64,000 nt of DNA from CAVVFX01 sp963747535 (GCA_963747535.1 CAVVFX010000007.1:310001-374000); one strand, 5' to 3'; counted from the stretch's first letter, positions 1 to 8,959 are shown. Notes: generated by a model not told the origin, from the sequence alone. Numbers and translations: made by a program.

Positions 1-2
1 TG

Positions 3-578
3 CGCAGCCCGCAGGAGTTCTCCGGCTCGATTCCGGCGCCGCCCGGACTGGCCGAAACCTGCCGGCGCGGCGGTCACATTCCGGGCGCGCGCAATATTCC
101 CTGGACGAGGACCTGCAACGACGATGGCACCTTTAAAACTTTTGACGAGCTCAAGGAACTGTATGCCTCGCAAGGTATCGAGCGCTCGCAACCGGTGATC
201 GCGTACTGCCGCATTGGCGAGAGATCCAGCCACACCTGGTTCGTTTTGAAGTACCTGCTCGGCTTGGAGAACGTCATGAATTATGACGGCTCCTGGACCG
301 AATGGGGCAATCTGGTGGGCGCGCCGGTGGAAAAAGGTGCTGCCACAAATGAGAGCTCGCCGACGTACGCGGAAGAGTACGGAGAACGGCAAGTGGAGGT
401 CGGCGGCTGGCCGGTGAACCTTATCGTCTACAGACTGGAGGAGACGTACCACTGCCGGGCCGACAATGGTTCCGCAGGTGCGACCCTGACCCGCACCAGG
501 GGAGAAACCAGAGATGAGGCCGAGCAAAGGGCGTTGGATCGCGTCCGGCAGTTAGTCGCCCGGACTAAACGACATTAG
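3..578 (+). CDS. Rhodanese-type sulfurtransferase, 5' truncated, with C-terminal extension
   Basis: The gene runs in from the left edge; the frame is open from base 3, and the first in-frame GTG (195) lies inside the domain, so it is not the start. The visible part is the catalytic rhodanese domain: GHIPGARNIPW, then the active-site loop CRIGERSSH with the persulfide cysteine, then VMNYDGSWTEWG, the usual C-terminal signature of thiosulfate or 3-mercaptopyruvate sulfurtransferases. After it comes a tail of about 75 residues (from PVEKGAATNE) that is not part of the rhodanese fold; I do not recognise it, though GGWPVNLIVYRLEETYHC looks like a small folded domain. The enzyme would move sulfane sulfur from thiosulfate or mercaptopyruvate to a thiophilic acceptor. 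The next gene starts 18 bases downstream. Confidence 0.85.
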   Translation, partial: RSPQEFSGSIPAPPGLAETCRRGGHIPGARNIPWTRTCNDDGTFKTFDELKELYASQGIERSQPVIAYCRIGERSSHTWFVLKYLLGLENVMNYDGSWTEWGNLVGAPVEKGAATNESSPTYAEEYGERQVEVGGWPVNLIVYRLEETYHCRADNGSAGATLTRTRGETRDEAEQRALDRVRQLVARTKRH

Positions 579-596
579 AGCGCGCTGGACCTCAAG

Positions 597-2528
597 ATGG
601 CTGCCCCGACAAAATCCGTTCGCCGCTCACCTATCGATGTTCTATTGGGAAAGCCGCTGTCCTCAGGTGCAGAGCGGGGCGAGCGGGTGGGCATCGCAGC
701 GGGTATTCCGATCTTCGGCCTGGACGCGCTCAGTTCCGCCGCTTATGGCCCCGAGGCTGCGCTGACGCTGCTGATCCCGCTGGGCGCCGCCGGCGTCGCC
801 TATATTGTTCCCATCAGCGTGAGCATCATCGTTCTGCTGGCGATTGTCTACCTCTCTTATTTGCAGACCATCGAAGCCTACCCGGGCGGAGGAGGATCGT
901 ACACTGTCGCCCGCGAGAATCTCGGCGCTACCGCCGGACTGCTGGCAGCTGCAGCGCTGATGATCGATTACGTGCTGGTGGTGGCCGTCGGCATCTCTGC
1001 CGGAGTGGGAGCGCTGGTCTCCGCCGCGCCGGGCCTGCTACCTCACATGCTGCTCTTGTGCCTGGGAATCCTGGTTCTCATCGCGATCGTTAACCTGCGA
1101 GGCGTTCGGGACTCCGGTGTCATCTTCATGATCCCGACTTATCTTTTTGTGCTCACCTTGCTGGTGGCGATCGCGATCGGCTGTTGCAAAGCGGTACTCA
1201 GCGGCGGGCATCCCGTGCCGGTAAGTTCCCTTCCCCATGCTCCGGCAGCGGTGGCTGCCGCGGGCGTGTGGATCTTGTTGAAAGCTTTTGCGAGCGGTTG
1301 TACAGCCATGACCGGGGTTGAGGCGGTCAGCAACGGCGTCAAGGCGTTTCATGAGCCCACCGCTCAAACCGCGCGTCGCACTTTGACCGTCATCATTGCC
1401 CTGCTGATCGTGATGCTCGCCGGGATTGCGTACCTGGTTCGTGCCTATGACATCGCCGCGACCGACCCTGGTCTGCCTGGGTATGACAGCGTGCTTTCGA
1501 TGCTGCTCGGCGCGGTCGTGGGCAGGGGCTTCTTTTATTACCTGACCATCGGGTCCATCCTGCTGGTCCTGGCGCTCTCGGCCAATACGGCCTTCGCGGA
1601 TTTTCCGCGGTTGTGCCGCGTGATTGCGCTCGATGGATTCCTGCCGCGCTCGTTTGCCACGCGCGGCCGGCGCCTGATTTACTCCCAGGGCGTCTATGTG
1701 CTGACAGGCCTCTCGGCGCTGCTGTTGATCATATTCGGCGGAGTCACCGATCGTCTGATCCCGCTCTTTGCGGTGGGCGCGTTCCTCGCATTCACCCTGT
1801 CACAGCTTGGCATGGTGTTCCACTGGAAGCGAATCGGTGGACCCGGTGCGATGCAGAGCATGCTGGTCAACGGCCTGGGCGCGACGGTGACGGGGATCAC
1901 AGTGGTGGTGGTGCTCGTCGCGAAATTCCTCGAAGGCGCCTGGATTACGCTGCTGTTGATCCCCGGCATCCTGATTGTGATGGTCGCAGTGCGCCGCCAA
2001 TACCATCACGTCAACAAACAGATCGCGTGCCAGGCGCCCATGCAGTTGAATAGCTTTCGCCCTCCTCTGGTTGTGGTGCCCGTCGATCGCTGGACCAAAA
2101 TTGCGAACCACGCCCTTTCCTTTGCGCTCACCATTTCGCCGGATGTGAGGGGTTTGCATATCGACAGCGGGGAGCGTACTGTTTACCTGCGGGAGCGGTG
2201 GCTGCATTATGTGGAGGAGCCGGTCCTCACGCTGGGCATGATTCCTCCCAAGCTCGTAGTGATTCATTCTCCCTACCGGTTCATCGTTAACCCGATTGTG
2301 GACTATGTGCTCGACCTCGCGCGTAACAACGGGGGCCGGCAGATCGCGGTGCTCATCCCCGAACTCGTCGAGCGTCACTGGTACTACCACGTGCTCCACA
2401 ACCAGCGCGGGGCGGCGCTGAAAGCCATGCTGTATTTCAAAGGAAGCCGGCAAATCATCGTCATCAACATGCCGTGGTACATACACGATGATGATGAGAT
2501 ACCGGCGGACATTGCAGCCGAGAAGTAG
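597..2528 (+). CDS. APC-superfamily amino acid permease with C-terminal soluble domain
   Basis: This 643-residue protein has about 12 hydrophobic helices in residues 35-475, starting with the APC signature region FGLDALSSAAYGPEAALTLL, followed by a cytoplasmic tail of about 160 residues. That matches the long APC permeases in which a USP-like or otherwise soluble domain follows the channel. The substrate is probably an amino acid or other organic cation; the sequence does not settle it. The ATG at 597 has only a weak ribosome-binding site, but no better start gives the short charged N-terminus (KSVRRSP) typical of the family. It may be cotranscribed with the sulfurtransferase just upstream. 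About 240 bases without a gene separate it from the PQQ dehydrogenase. Confidence 0.85.
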   Translation: MAAPTKSVRRSPIDVLLGKPLSSGAERGERVGIAAGIPIFGLDALSSAAYGPEAALTLLIPLGAAGVAYIVPISVSIIVLLAIVYLSYLQTIEAYPGGGGSYTVARENLGATAGLLAAAALMIDYVLVVAVGISAGVGALVSAAPGLLPHMLLLCLGILVLIAIVNLRGVRDSGVIFMIPTYLFVLTLLVAIAIGCCKAVLSGGHPVPVSSLPHAPAAVAAAGVWILLKAFASGCTAMTGVEAVSNGVKAFHEPTAQTARRTLTVIIALLIVMLAGIAYLVRAYDIAATDPGLPGYDSVLSMLLGAVVGRGFFYYLTIGSILLVLALSANTAFADFPRLCRVIALDGFLPRSFATRGRRLIYSQGVYVLTGLSALLLIIFGGVTDRLIPLFAVGAFLAFTLSQLGMVFHWKRIGGPGAMQSMLVNGLGATVTGITVVVVLVAKFLEGAWITLLLIPGILIVMVAVRRQYHHVNKQIACQAPMQLNSFRPPLVVVPVDRWTKIANHALSFALTISPDVRGLHIDSGERTVYLRERWLHYVEEPVLTLGMIPPKLVVIHSPYRFIVNPIVDYVLDLARNNGGRQIAVLIPELVERHWYYHVLHNQRGAALKAMLYFKGSRQIIVINMPWYIHDDDEIPADIAAEK

Positions 2529-2768
2529 CAGCGCGGAAGGGTCACGGGTGCGGCTTACTCTCCAGAAACTGCGGCCAAACTTCGCTCGCGGCGGGAAAGG
2601 CGCAAGTCTCAGACACATTGGACCGCGGGCCCGCCCCGCGGTTAGCGGCTGAGCCGCGACTGTAAAGGAGCGGTACGCTACAGCGGGTCTGCCCCAAGGG
2701 TCACTTACCGGCGGCCTGCGCATTGGGTTATAGTTGACCCTGATACCCCGCCGTTGGAGATTCGCTCT

Positions 2769-4856
2769 ATGCTAAAACACCGCTTAATTGCGTGGGCAAT
2801 TACGCCAGTAGTTTTCATTCTCGGCTCCTGCCACCGAGGACCTACGCTCCTCGACGACTCGAGACTTCGTAGCTCGGATCAGGACACGAGCAATTGGCTC
2901 ATGTACGGGCGGACCTACGACGACCACCGGTTCAGTCCGCTGAACCAGATCAACGAACAAACGGTGGGCAAACTCGGACTGGCCTGGAGCAAGGAACTCG
3001 GCACCACGCGCGGTCTGGAAGGGACCCCGCTCATAGAAGACGGCATCATCTATACAACCGGTTCCTGGAGCGTGGTCTACGCGATTGACGCGAAGACCGG
3101 AGAAGTCCGCTGGACGTACGATCCCAAAGTGCCGCGCCAGCGCGCTTCGTTCATCTGCTGCGACGTCGTCAATCGCGGCGTGGCTCTCTACCGTCGCAAG
3201 GTGTACGTGGGGACGCTCGATGGCCGTCTGATCGCTCTCGACGAGGATACCGGCGCTCTTCGTTGGGATGTATCGACCGCCGACAGCGCCAAACCTTATT
3301 CGATCACGGGCGCTCCACGCATCGCCAAAGGTATGGTGATTATCGGTAACGCCGGTTCCGAGTATGGCGTGCGTGGTTACATCTCGGCGTTCGACCCGGA
3401 AACCGGAAAGATGATCTGGCGGTTCTACACCGTGCCCGGCGACCCCTCCAAGGGGTTCGAATCGAAGGCCATGGAAACCGCCGCGAAGACCTGGACGGGC
3501 GAATGGTGGAAAACGGGCGGTGGCGGGACAGCCTGGGAAGGGATTGTCTACGACCCGTCGCTCGACCTGCTGTACTTCGGAACCGGCAACCCAACCGCCT
3601 GGTACCGCGCCTTGCGCGGCGAAGGCGACAATCTGTATACCGCGTCGATCCTCGCCGTGCACGCCGGCAACGGCGAACTGGCCTGGCACTTTCAAACCGC
3701 CCCCGGGGACAACTGGGATTTCGACGCCACCCAGCCGCTGATGCAGGCCGACCTGACGATCGGCGGCCGCGCGCGAAAAGTGATCATGCAGGCAAATAAG
3801 AACGGATACTTCTATGTACTCGATCGCGAGACAGGAGAATTTATCTCCGGCGCGCCCTTCGTCAGCGGCATCACGTGGGCCTCGGGACTGGATCCCAAAA
3901 CCGGCCGTCCTATTGAGTCGCAGACCGCTTACGCGGGGTTCAAGCCCATCATTGTCTCTCCCAGTCCGGATGGCGCACACAACTGGCACCCCATGGCGTT
4001 CAGTCCGGCGACCGGGCTTATCTATTTCCCGGTCAAAGTGGGCTCGCAGTCACTGCACGCGCCGGATCCGAAATGGAAATATAGCGCCGACCGGGGTAAT
4101 GTGGGCTACGACGATTCCTACAACGGGCCACTCAACGACAAACTCGATTCGCTGCCAGCCCCAACCGGACAACTCGTGGCCTGGGATCCCGTCAGTCAGA
4201 AGGCGGCCTGGACAGCAAGCTATCCGGTGGTCGAAGGCGGAGGCGTTCTCGCTACGGGCGGCAACCTGGTGTTCCAGGGACGCTCCGACGGTATGTTCGC
4301 CGCCTGGCGCGCCGCCGACGGGAAGCAACTCTGGACCTTTGACGCAGGCACTGGAATTATGGCCCCTCCAGTGACCTACCAGGTCAATGGTGTCCAGTAT
4401 GTGTCGGTTCTGGCGGGATGGGGCGGACCCGTCGGCCTGTCCAATGACCCCAAATTCGGTGCGGTCAGACCGGGTTATGGCCGGATTCTCACGTTCACGC
4501 TCAACGGAACTGCTGTCCTCAAGGCGCCGGCTCTGGGCCACACGGCTCCGCCAGTGCCGGCCATCACAACCAAGGCGTCGCCCAAATTGGTGCACGAGGG
4601 GCGCCTGCTTTACAGCTCGCGATGCGCGGGTTGCCATGGGGTGAATGCAGTGGCCGGTCCGCTGCCCGATCTCCGCTACTCGAGCAAAGAAACTCTCACG
4701 GGGATCGAGGACATTGTTCTGGATGGAACCCGCGCGTCAGCCGGCATGCCGTCGTTCAAGAATATTCTGAATGCCGGTCAGGTGCAGGCTATCCAAGCCT
4801 ACATTGTCTCGCGCGCTCGCGAACCGGCGAAAGCGACGGAGGGTCAGCACAAGTAG
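2769..4856 (+). CDS. PQQ-dependent alcohol dehydrogenase with C-terminal cytochrome c domain (quinohemoprotein), lipoprotein
   Basis: The start is the ATG at 2769, with GGAG eight bases upstream; the in-frame TTG at 2754 is less likely. The 695-residue product opens with a lipoprotein signal (LGSC). Residues 35-590 form a PQQ eight-bladed propeller: tryptophan-docking repeats such as LIALDEDTGALRWDV, the vicinal disulfide Cys130-Cys131 (FICCDVV) that stacks on PQQ, and the catalytic Asp317 in GDNWDFDATQ. Two residues on, Asp319 occupies the position that marks lanthanide-dependent enzymes of the XoxF/PedH type; calcium enzymes usually carry Ser or Ala there. Residues 605-690 are a mono-heme cytochrome c domain with CAGCH at 619-623. 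It would oxidise a periplasmic alcohol and pass electrons to its own heme. The zinc alcohol dehydrogenase downstream suggests shared alcohol metabolism. Confidence 0.9.
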   Translation: MLKHRLIAWAITPVVFILGSCHRGPTLLDDSRLRSSDQDTSNWLMYGRTYDDHRFSPLNQINEQTVGKLGLAWSKELGTTRGLEGTPLIEDGIIYTTGSWSVVYAIDAKTGEVRWTYDPKVPRQRASFICCDVVNRGVALYRRKVYVGTLDGRLIALDEDTGALRWDVSTADSAKPYSITGAPRIAKGMVIIGNAGSEYGVRGYISAFDPETGKMIWRFYTVPGDPSKGFESKAMETAAKTWTGEWWKTGGGGTAWEGIVYDPSLDLLYFGTGNPTAWYRALRGEGDNLYTASILAVHAGNGELAWHFQTAPGDNWDFDATQPLMQADLTIGGRARKVIMQANKNGYFYVLDRETGEFISGAPFVSGITWASGLDPKTGRPIESQTAYAGFKPIIVSPSPDGAHNWHPMAFSPATGLIYFPVKVGSQSLHAPDPKWKYSADRGNVGYDDSYNGPLNDKLDSLPAPTGQLVAWDPVSQKAAWTASYPVVEGGGVLATGGNLVFQGRSDGMFAAWRAADGKQLWTFDAGTGIMAPPVTYQVNGVQYVSVLAGWGGPVGLSNDPKFGAVRPGYGRILTFTLNGTAVLKAPALGHTAPPVPAITTKASPKLVHEGRLLYSSRCAGCHGVNAVAGPLPDLRYSSKETLTGIEDIVLDGTRASAGMPSFKNILNAGQVQAIQAYIVSRAREPAKATEGQHK

Positions 4857-5105
4857 GATGTTTGGCTGGTCTTAGGACCTGTCAGAATTAACTACGCCAT
4901 TCCGGAATCGCTTACCGCTGATTCTGAGCCGTGACCGTCAGGGAGCGGTTGGAATGGTATTCGGAGGCCGATACTTAGCGGATGGATGGCCGGGTATCAG
5001 CCAACTGCCTGCCAACCTCAAGCGTGTTTGATTGCCCGCCAGGAATGGGAATTCATGCACCAACCATACCGGCATCTGCATCCAACCGGCCATGGAGGAA
5101 GGCTT

Positions 5106-6092
5106 ATGAAAGCTGCGGTGGTACCCGCCATGAACAGCTCCTGGGAGATACAGGACGTTCCTCAGCCTCAGCCCGGACCCGGACAAGTGTTGGTGAAGAT
5201 GCGCGCCAGTGGCATCTGCTATACCGACGTCCACGAAACACTAGGACACATTCCAGGGCATTTTCCCCGAATCCTGGGTCACGAGCCGGTCGGTGAGATC
5301 GTCGCGGTGGCTCCCGACGTCACCACGCGAAAGATAGGGGACCGCGTGGGCGCCGCCTGGATTCAATCCACGTGCGGACGCTGCGAATGGTGTCAGCGCG
5401 GCCGCAGAATGTTTTGTCCCTATATGAAGGGTACGGGGCTCGATACGCCGGGAGGCCATGCCGAGTACATGTTGATGAATGCCGACGCCACCTATTTGAT
5501 TCCCGACAAAGTTAGCTACGAGCAAGCGGCCCCGATATTCTGCGCAGGCTACACAGTCTATAGCGGCCTTCGGTGGGCAGACCCCCAACCGCATGAGCGC
5601 GTGGCCGTACTCGGGATCGGTGGGCTCGGGCACCTGGCAGTGCAATACGCCAAGGCGTCAGGCTTCGAGACAGTGGCAATTTCGCACTCCCCCGATAAAG
5701 ACAAGATGATCCGCGAGCTCGGGGCGGATGAGATTGTCCGCGATGGAAAGGGCCTCGTGGCGGCAGGCGGCGCAGATGTCATCCTGAGTACCTCCAATTC
5801 GAGCAAGTCAATGGTGGACAGTATTCAGGGACTGCGGCCGGATGGCAGGCTTATCACGATGGGTGCAGACAACGAGCCGCTTTCGATCCCCTTGATGGAC
5901 CTCATCATGAAGCGCATTCGTATCATCGGCAGCCAGCAAAATGGCCCCGAGTATCTCTACGAAGCCCTTGATTTCGTAGCGCAAGGAAAAGTTAAGACGA
6001 TCGTCGAGACGTACCCGTTATCGGAAGCTCCAAAGGCCTACCAGCGCGTCGTGGAAGGCAAGGCCCGGTTCCGTGCCGTCCTCACAATGTAA
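5106..6092 (+). CDS. Zinc-dependent alcohol dehydrogenase (MDR family)
   Basis: I place the start at ATG 5106, where GGAGGA lies 8 bases upstream and the protein begins MKAAVVPAMNSSW like other AdhP-type enzymes; the longer frame from 4986 has no support. The 328-residue protein has the catalytic zinc ligands in GICYTDVHE and GHEPVGEIV, the structural four-cysteine loop CGRCEWCQRGRRMFC, and the Rossmann motif GIGGLGHLAVQYAK. It would interconvert primary alcohols and aldehydes with NAD(P)H in the cytoplasm. At 328 residues it is slightly shorter than the usual 340. It follows the PQQ dehydrogenase by 250 bases in the same direction, so it could handle imported alcohols or reduce aldehydes. 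Confidence 0.9.
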   Translation: MKAAVVPAMNSSWEIQDVPQPQPGPGQVLVKMRASGICYTDVHETLGHIPGHFPRILGHEPVGEIVAVAPDVTTRKIGDRVGAAWIQSTCGRCEWCQRGRRMFCPYMKGTGLDTPGGHAEYMLMNADATYLIPDKVSYEQAAPIFCAGYTVYSGLRWADPQPHERVAVLGIGGLGHLAVQYAKASGFETVAISHSPDKDKMIRELGADEIVRDGKGLVAAGGADVILSTSNSSKSMVDSIQGLRPDGRLITMGADNEPLSIPLMDLIMKRIRIIGSQQNGPEYLYEALDFVAQGKVKTIVETYPLSEAPKAYQRVVEGKARFRAVLTM

Positions 6093-6345
6093 TCCCGCGC
6101 GTCAAATGACGGCAAACAAAAGGAGCCGAATTCCTTTCGGATGGCCGACGATCCACGATCCACTCGGGTTACCGGACAGGCACATCAAACAATAGGGCGT
6201 TACAGCTTAAAGTGGGGGCGTCTCGGACCGAGATACTGTACTGGCTCGCTGGCGACCCCTACCGCATGCCGAGGCGCGGTAGGCCCGTCAATGAACGGCA
6301 GCATCGGCCGGATCGAGAGGATGGCCTGTGCTACAATTCAAGCAG

Positions 6346-6555
6346 ATGAGTAATACAATCACGGTGCGCCTGCCCGAAGATCTGGCGGAGTGGCTGGACG
6401 CCGCCTCCAGAAAAGCTGGTGTGCCCCGCGGCCGAATTGTTCGCGATCAGCTCCAGCTCGCGCGCAAGCGGGAGAAACAGCCGTTCCTGCGCCTGGCGGG
6501 ATCGATCGACGGGCCACCCGATCTGTCGGGACGCAAGGGGTTCTCCAGGTCGTGA
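6346..6555 (+). CDS. Ribbon-helix-helix antitoxin of a type II toxin-antitoxin pair
   Basis: The 69-residue product begins MSNTITVRLPEDLAEWLD, a typical RHH (MetJ/Arc) DNA-binding N-terminus: a short beta strand and two helices, followed by a basic linker and a tail (LRLAGSIDGPPDLSGRKGFS) of the kind that wraps a PIN toxin. Its TGA stop overlaps the GTG start of the toxin gene (GTGA), the usual coupled arrangement. It would bind and neutralise the toxin and repress its own promoter. Upstream, 6225-6290 holds two small inverted repeats (TCTCGG/CCGAGA and CTACCGC/GCGGTAG) that could be operators or attenuator hairpins. The ATG at 6346 is chosen over one at 6328 because it gives the canonical RHH N-terminus. 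Confidence 0.85.
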   Translation: MSNTITVRLPEDLAEWLDAASRKAGVPRGRIVRDQLQLARKREKQPFLRLAGSIDGPPDLSGRKGFSRS

Positions 6556-6962
6556 CCGGCATCGCCGACACGGGCTTTCTGGTGGCTTTCGCCAACCGCA
6601 GGGACCGGCATCACGACTGGGCAGTGGAGGTCGCTTCTGGAATCGACCGCGCGTTGTTAACGTGCGATGCCGTGCTGGCCGAGACAGCGTTCCATTTGGG
6701 AAACGTCTCGCTGGTGATCGCCATGGTTCAAGAAGGTTTGGTGCTGCCCCAATTTGCAGTGCCCGATCACCTTTCGCGGCTGGGCGAGCTCGCCAGGCGT
6801 TACTCTGACCGCAAGCCGGATCTCGCCGATCTTTGTCTCATCCGGCTCAGCGAATTGAATCCTTCGCTGGCGGTCATCACAACGGATGTGCGCGACTTTC
6901 GGGTTTACCGCCGGGGACGCCGCGAGATGATCCCGCTTTTGCACCCTCCCCAGGCGGTGTAA
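6552..6962 (+). CDS. PIN-domain ribonuclease toxin (VapC-like)
   Basis: This 136-residue protein starts at GTG 6552, overlapping the antitoxin stop. It begins (V)TGIADTGFLVAF, with the first conserved acidic residue of the PIN fold, then LAETAFHL (conserved Glu), DLADLCLIRL and VITTDVRDF, which supply the remaining metal-binding acids. All four positions are present, so the nuclease looks intact. PIN toxins cleave tRNA or rRNA with Mg2+ when free of antitoxin. Contrast the decayed PIN gene at 44.3 kb, which is of a different subfamily (VDTDVVSTLFKG). Confidence 0.85.
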   Translation: MTGIADTGFLVAFANRRDRHHDWAVEVASGIDRALLTCDAVLAETAFHLGNVSLVIAMVQEGLVLPQFAVPDHLSRLGELARRYSDRKPDLADLCLIRLSELNPSLAVITTDVRDFRVYRRGRREMIPLLHPPQAV

Positions 6963-7484
6963 ACAGGCTGCACCGCGAGCCGGGGCGCAAGGATAATGAC
7001 ACCATGGGCGCGGCCCCAACCTCCAGATGGGCGTTACGCGTCCGTTGTGTCGCCCCCTACTGAAGCGGGGCCAGGCTCAAGGCTTGACTATCAGCGGGCT
7101 CAACACAACAAGGACATCCCGGCAGAGTGGCGGGCTTCGGATAGCGAGCAAACACAGCGTAGAGTCCCGCGATCGAATCCGCAAGATCATTAGTCATAGG
7201 AGCGCGCCTCGGCTTGCAACCACGATTCTATGGAATGTGCCGCCGAGTTCCGCCGGGCGCCCACGGAGTGTTATCGGAAAACTGGCGCACCCGCTTGCCA
7301 TGGATGTCGCCTTGGCGTCTGTGGGTCGTCAGTCACCCGTTTTCCCGTTCCTGTCCGTTAAGCGACTTTTCTGTTCCGTTGCTCCCCAACACCCAAGAAG
7401 CGGTAGGCTCGCGGTGTACCGCGATCGACACCGTTGCGCCAGGCGCGGCGTTGGATAAAATATGAAGTTTCCGAGGAGCACCAG
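6963..7484 (+). other. Intergenic region, no gene recognised
   Basis: These 520 bases lie between the PIN toxin and the NTF2-like gene. Short open frames are present on both strands but none has a recognisable motif, a ribosome-binding site or family-like composition. The promoter of the NTF2-like gene should lie in the last 100 bases; I cannot assign -35/-10 boxes with confidence. Confidence 0.5.
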
Positions 7485-7985
7485 ATGCCGAGAAAGCCGG
7501 CAACATCCCAATTGCTTCCCACCCCATCCGGCCCGTTGGCCTGGTTTGCCGCGGTAGTCTTTTTCTTCTCGAATATGTCGGGGGCGCATGGGCAAATTAT
7601 GACAGTCAAACCTGATTCGCCGACGGCCGATGCTGCGACGCGCATCGTCGTCGATCGCTTTAACGAGGCATTCAATCGACATGATGCTGATGCCTTGGCG
7701 GCCTTGTTGACGGATGACACGGTATTCGAGGATACATCTCCTGCACCGGATGGGCGCCGGATCGAGGGTAAGGCGACCGTGGTCGCATTCTGGCGGGAAT
7801 GGTTCGTTCGCAATCCCGATGCGCGCTTCGAGGCCGAGGAAATTATCGTCAGCGGCGATCGTGCGGTCGTGCGCTGGGTATATCGCAAGACTCGCAACGG
7901 ACAGCCCTGGCACCTGCGTGGTGTGGACGTCTTCGTCGTGCGCGGCGGTAAGGTGGCCGCGAAGCTCGCCTACGTCAAAGGGTGA
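7485..7985 (+). CDS. Secreted NTF2-like / SnoaL-like protein (nuclear transport factor 2 family)
   Basis: Start at ATG 7485, preceded by GAGGA. The 166-residue product has an N-terminal hydrophobic stretch (WFAAVVFFFSNMSGAHGQ) that looks like a signal peptide cut near Gln39, followed by one NTF2-like alpha+beta cone: RIVVDRFNEAFNRHDADALA, DDTVFEDTSP, FWREWFVRNPDARF, VRWVYRKT and VDVFVVRGGKVAAKLAYVKG. This fold is used by ketosteroid isomerase-like, polyketide cyclase-like and many uncharacterised proteins; the aspartate/histidine pattern here does not identify a reaction. The YciI-like gene lies 120 bases downstream and may be cotranscribed. Confidence 0.75.
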   Translation: MPRKPATSQLLPTPSGPLAWFAAVVFFFSNMSGAHGQIMTVKPDSPTADAATRIVVDRFNEAFNRHDADALAALLTDDTVFEDTSPAPDGRRIEGKATVVAFWREWFVRNPDARFEAEEIIVSGDRAVVRWVYRKTRNGQPWHLRGVDVFVVRGGKVAAKLAYVKG

Positions 7986-8105
7986 AAACCTGCAAAAATA
8001 TTTTTGGAATCCACCCGCGGGTGTCGATTTCACGCCCTCTCGTTCGACCTGTAAATGAAGACCGGGTTCGGAAAGCCCGGCTCGAAATCAAAAGGAGATA
8101 TAACG

Positions 8106-8507
8106 ATGCGATTCATGATGATGGTCAAGCATGCCGAGAACTCCGGCCCTCCCCCCAAAGGGTTGATGGACGCCATTGCGAGTCTCAGCGAGGAAGCGGT
8201 CAAAGCCGGTACCCTGCTCGGGAGCGGAGGTCTCGCCCCAACTGCGCAGAGCACTCGCGTCCGGGTTTCCAATGGCCGCCTGACCGTGACCGACGGGCCT
8301 TTCACCGAGACCAAGGAGGTTGTCGGCGGCTATGCGCAGTTTGAACTGAAATCGAAGGAGGAGGCGATCGAAGGGGCAGTTCGCTTCATGGAACTTCACC
8401 AGAAACACTGGCCTGGATGGGAGGGCGAGACCGAGGTCCGCCAGATATTCGGCCAGGAGGACATCGCTCAACTCATGAAAGAGCGTTGCGCGACAGCCCA
8501 GGGGTAG
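8106..8507 (+). CDS. YciI-related (DGPF domain) protein
   Basis: The start is ATG 8106 with a strong site (AAAGGAGATATA) ahead of it. The 133-residue product begins MRFMMMVKHAENSG and carries VTDGPFTETKEVVGGYAQF, the DGPF motif of the YciI-like dimeric alpha/beta barrel family. Family members are often encoded beside ECF sigma factors and are of uncertain biochemical role; none of those partners is seen here. A hairpin that could end transcription follows 14 bases after the stop. Confidence 0.85.
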   Translation: MRFMMMVKHAENSGPPPKGLMDAIASLSEEAVKAGTLLGSGGLAPTAQSTRVRVSNGRLTVTDGPFTETKEVVGGYAQFELKSKEEAIEGAVRFMELHQKHWPGWEGETEVRQIFGQEDIAQLMKERCATAQG

Positions 8508-8521
8508 AAGGGACCTGATTG

Positions 8522-8570
8522 AGCGCCGGTAGGCCAGGCTTACCGGCGCTGTCAGTCACGCTGCCTTTTT
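8522..8570 (+). terminator. Likely rho-independent terminator after the YciI-like gene
   Basis: A perfect 10-bp inverted repeat, AGCGCCGGTA (8522-8531) and TACCGGCGCT (8541-8550), with a 9-base loop, is followed by a T5 run at 8566-8570. The T run starts about 15 bases after the stem, which is far for a strict intrinsic terminator, so the assignment is moderate. Confidence 0.5.
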
Positions 8571-8945
8571 CGCCTGTCGCGACTCTAAACAAACCACTTC
8601 CCTCCATCGCACCCAAAATCCCCAATGCCCGCCCGATAGTACTGAATCAGGAGGCCCTATCTATGTACGCCGGCGCGACTCACCATTTCGCATCACCAAT
8701 GCCCCTTTACGTTATCTTTATGACTCTCGCGCATACAAAATGACCAAACGAACCCGAGAACGCATATCTCGAATGGCTTCAGGTACCTACAGGGTATTTC
8801 TTATCCCTATTCGCGTGCATTCGTGTTCATTCGTGGCCCAATCTTTTCCTCGTCTGTCATCAAACCGTCATATATTGCCTTAGGCCAACAAAAGATCGTA
8901 AGATGAAAAACTTACGGCGGGATCGTTTTCGCGCAGCCTTAAGAT
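8571..8945 (+). other. Intergenic region upstream of the pyrimidine catabolism operon
   Basis: No convincing gene is present; a 74-codon frame (8519-8743) lacks a ribosome-binding site and family-like composition. The segment around 8810-8840 (GCATTCGTGTTCATTCGTGG) resembles the TGCGTTCATCTGTGTTCATC core of the long repeat at 26.9 and 46.2 kb and may be a degraded relative. The operon promoter should be in 8850-8940, which is comparatively AT-rich. Confidence 0.4.
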
Positions 8946-8959
8946 AAGGGGTGTACACC
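8946..8959 (+). promoter_or_regulatory. Ribosome-binding site overlapping a perfect palindrome ahead of the aminotransferase ATG
   Basis: AAGGGG at 8946-8951 sits 8 bases before ATG 8960 and decides that start over the in-frame GTG at 8951. The ten bases directly before the ATG, GGTGTACACC (8950-8959), are a perfect palindrome that overlaps the end of the site. It could be a repressor operator or an RNA hairpin limiting initiation; a chance palindrome of this length is possible. Confidence 0.4.

Noticed and set aside
1800..2723. Long open frame antisense to the APC permease
   Set aside because: Arg/His-rich shadow of a well-supported gene; no start site or family motif.
2784..3989. 401-codon frame antisense to the PQQ dehydrogenase
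   Set aside because: Mirror frame of a GC-rich coding region; the plus-strand gene has a complete domain set.
6225..6290. Hairpins upstream of the RHH antitoxin considered as a terminator of the alcohol dehydrogenase gene
   Set aside because: No T run follows either stem and they lie over 130 bases from the stop; noted only as possible operators.
8519..8743. 74-codon frame after the YciI-like gene
   Set aside because: Overlaps the terminator hairpin; no ribosome-binding site and no motif.
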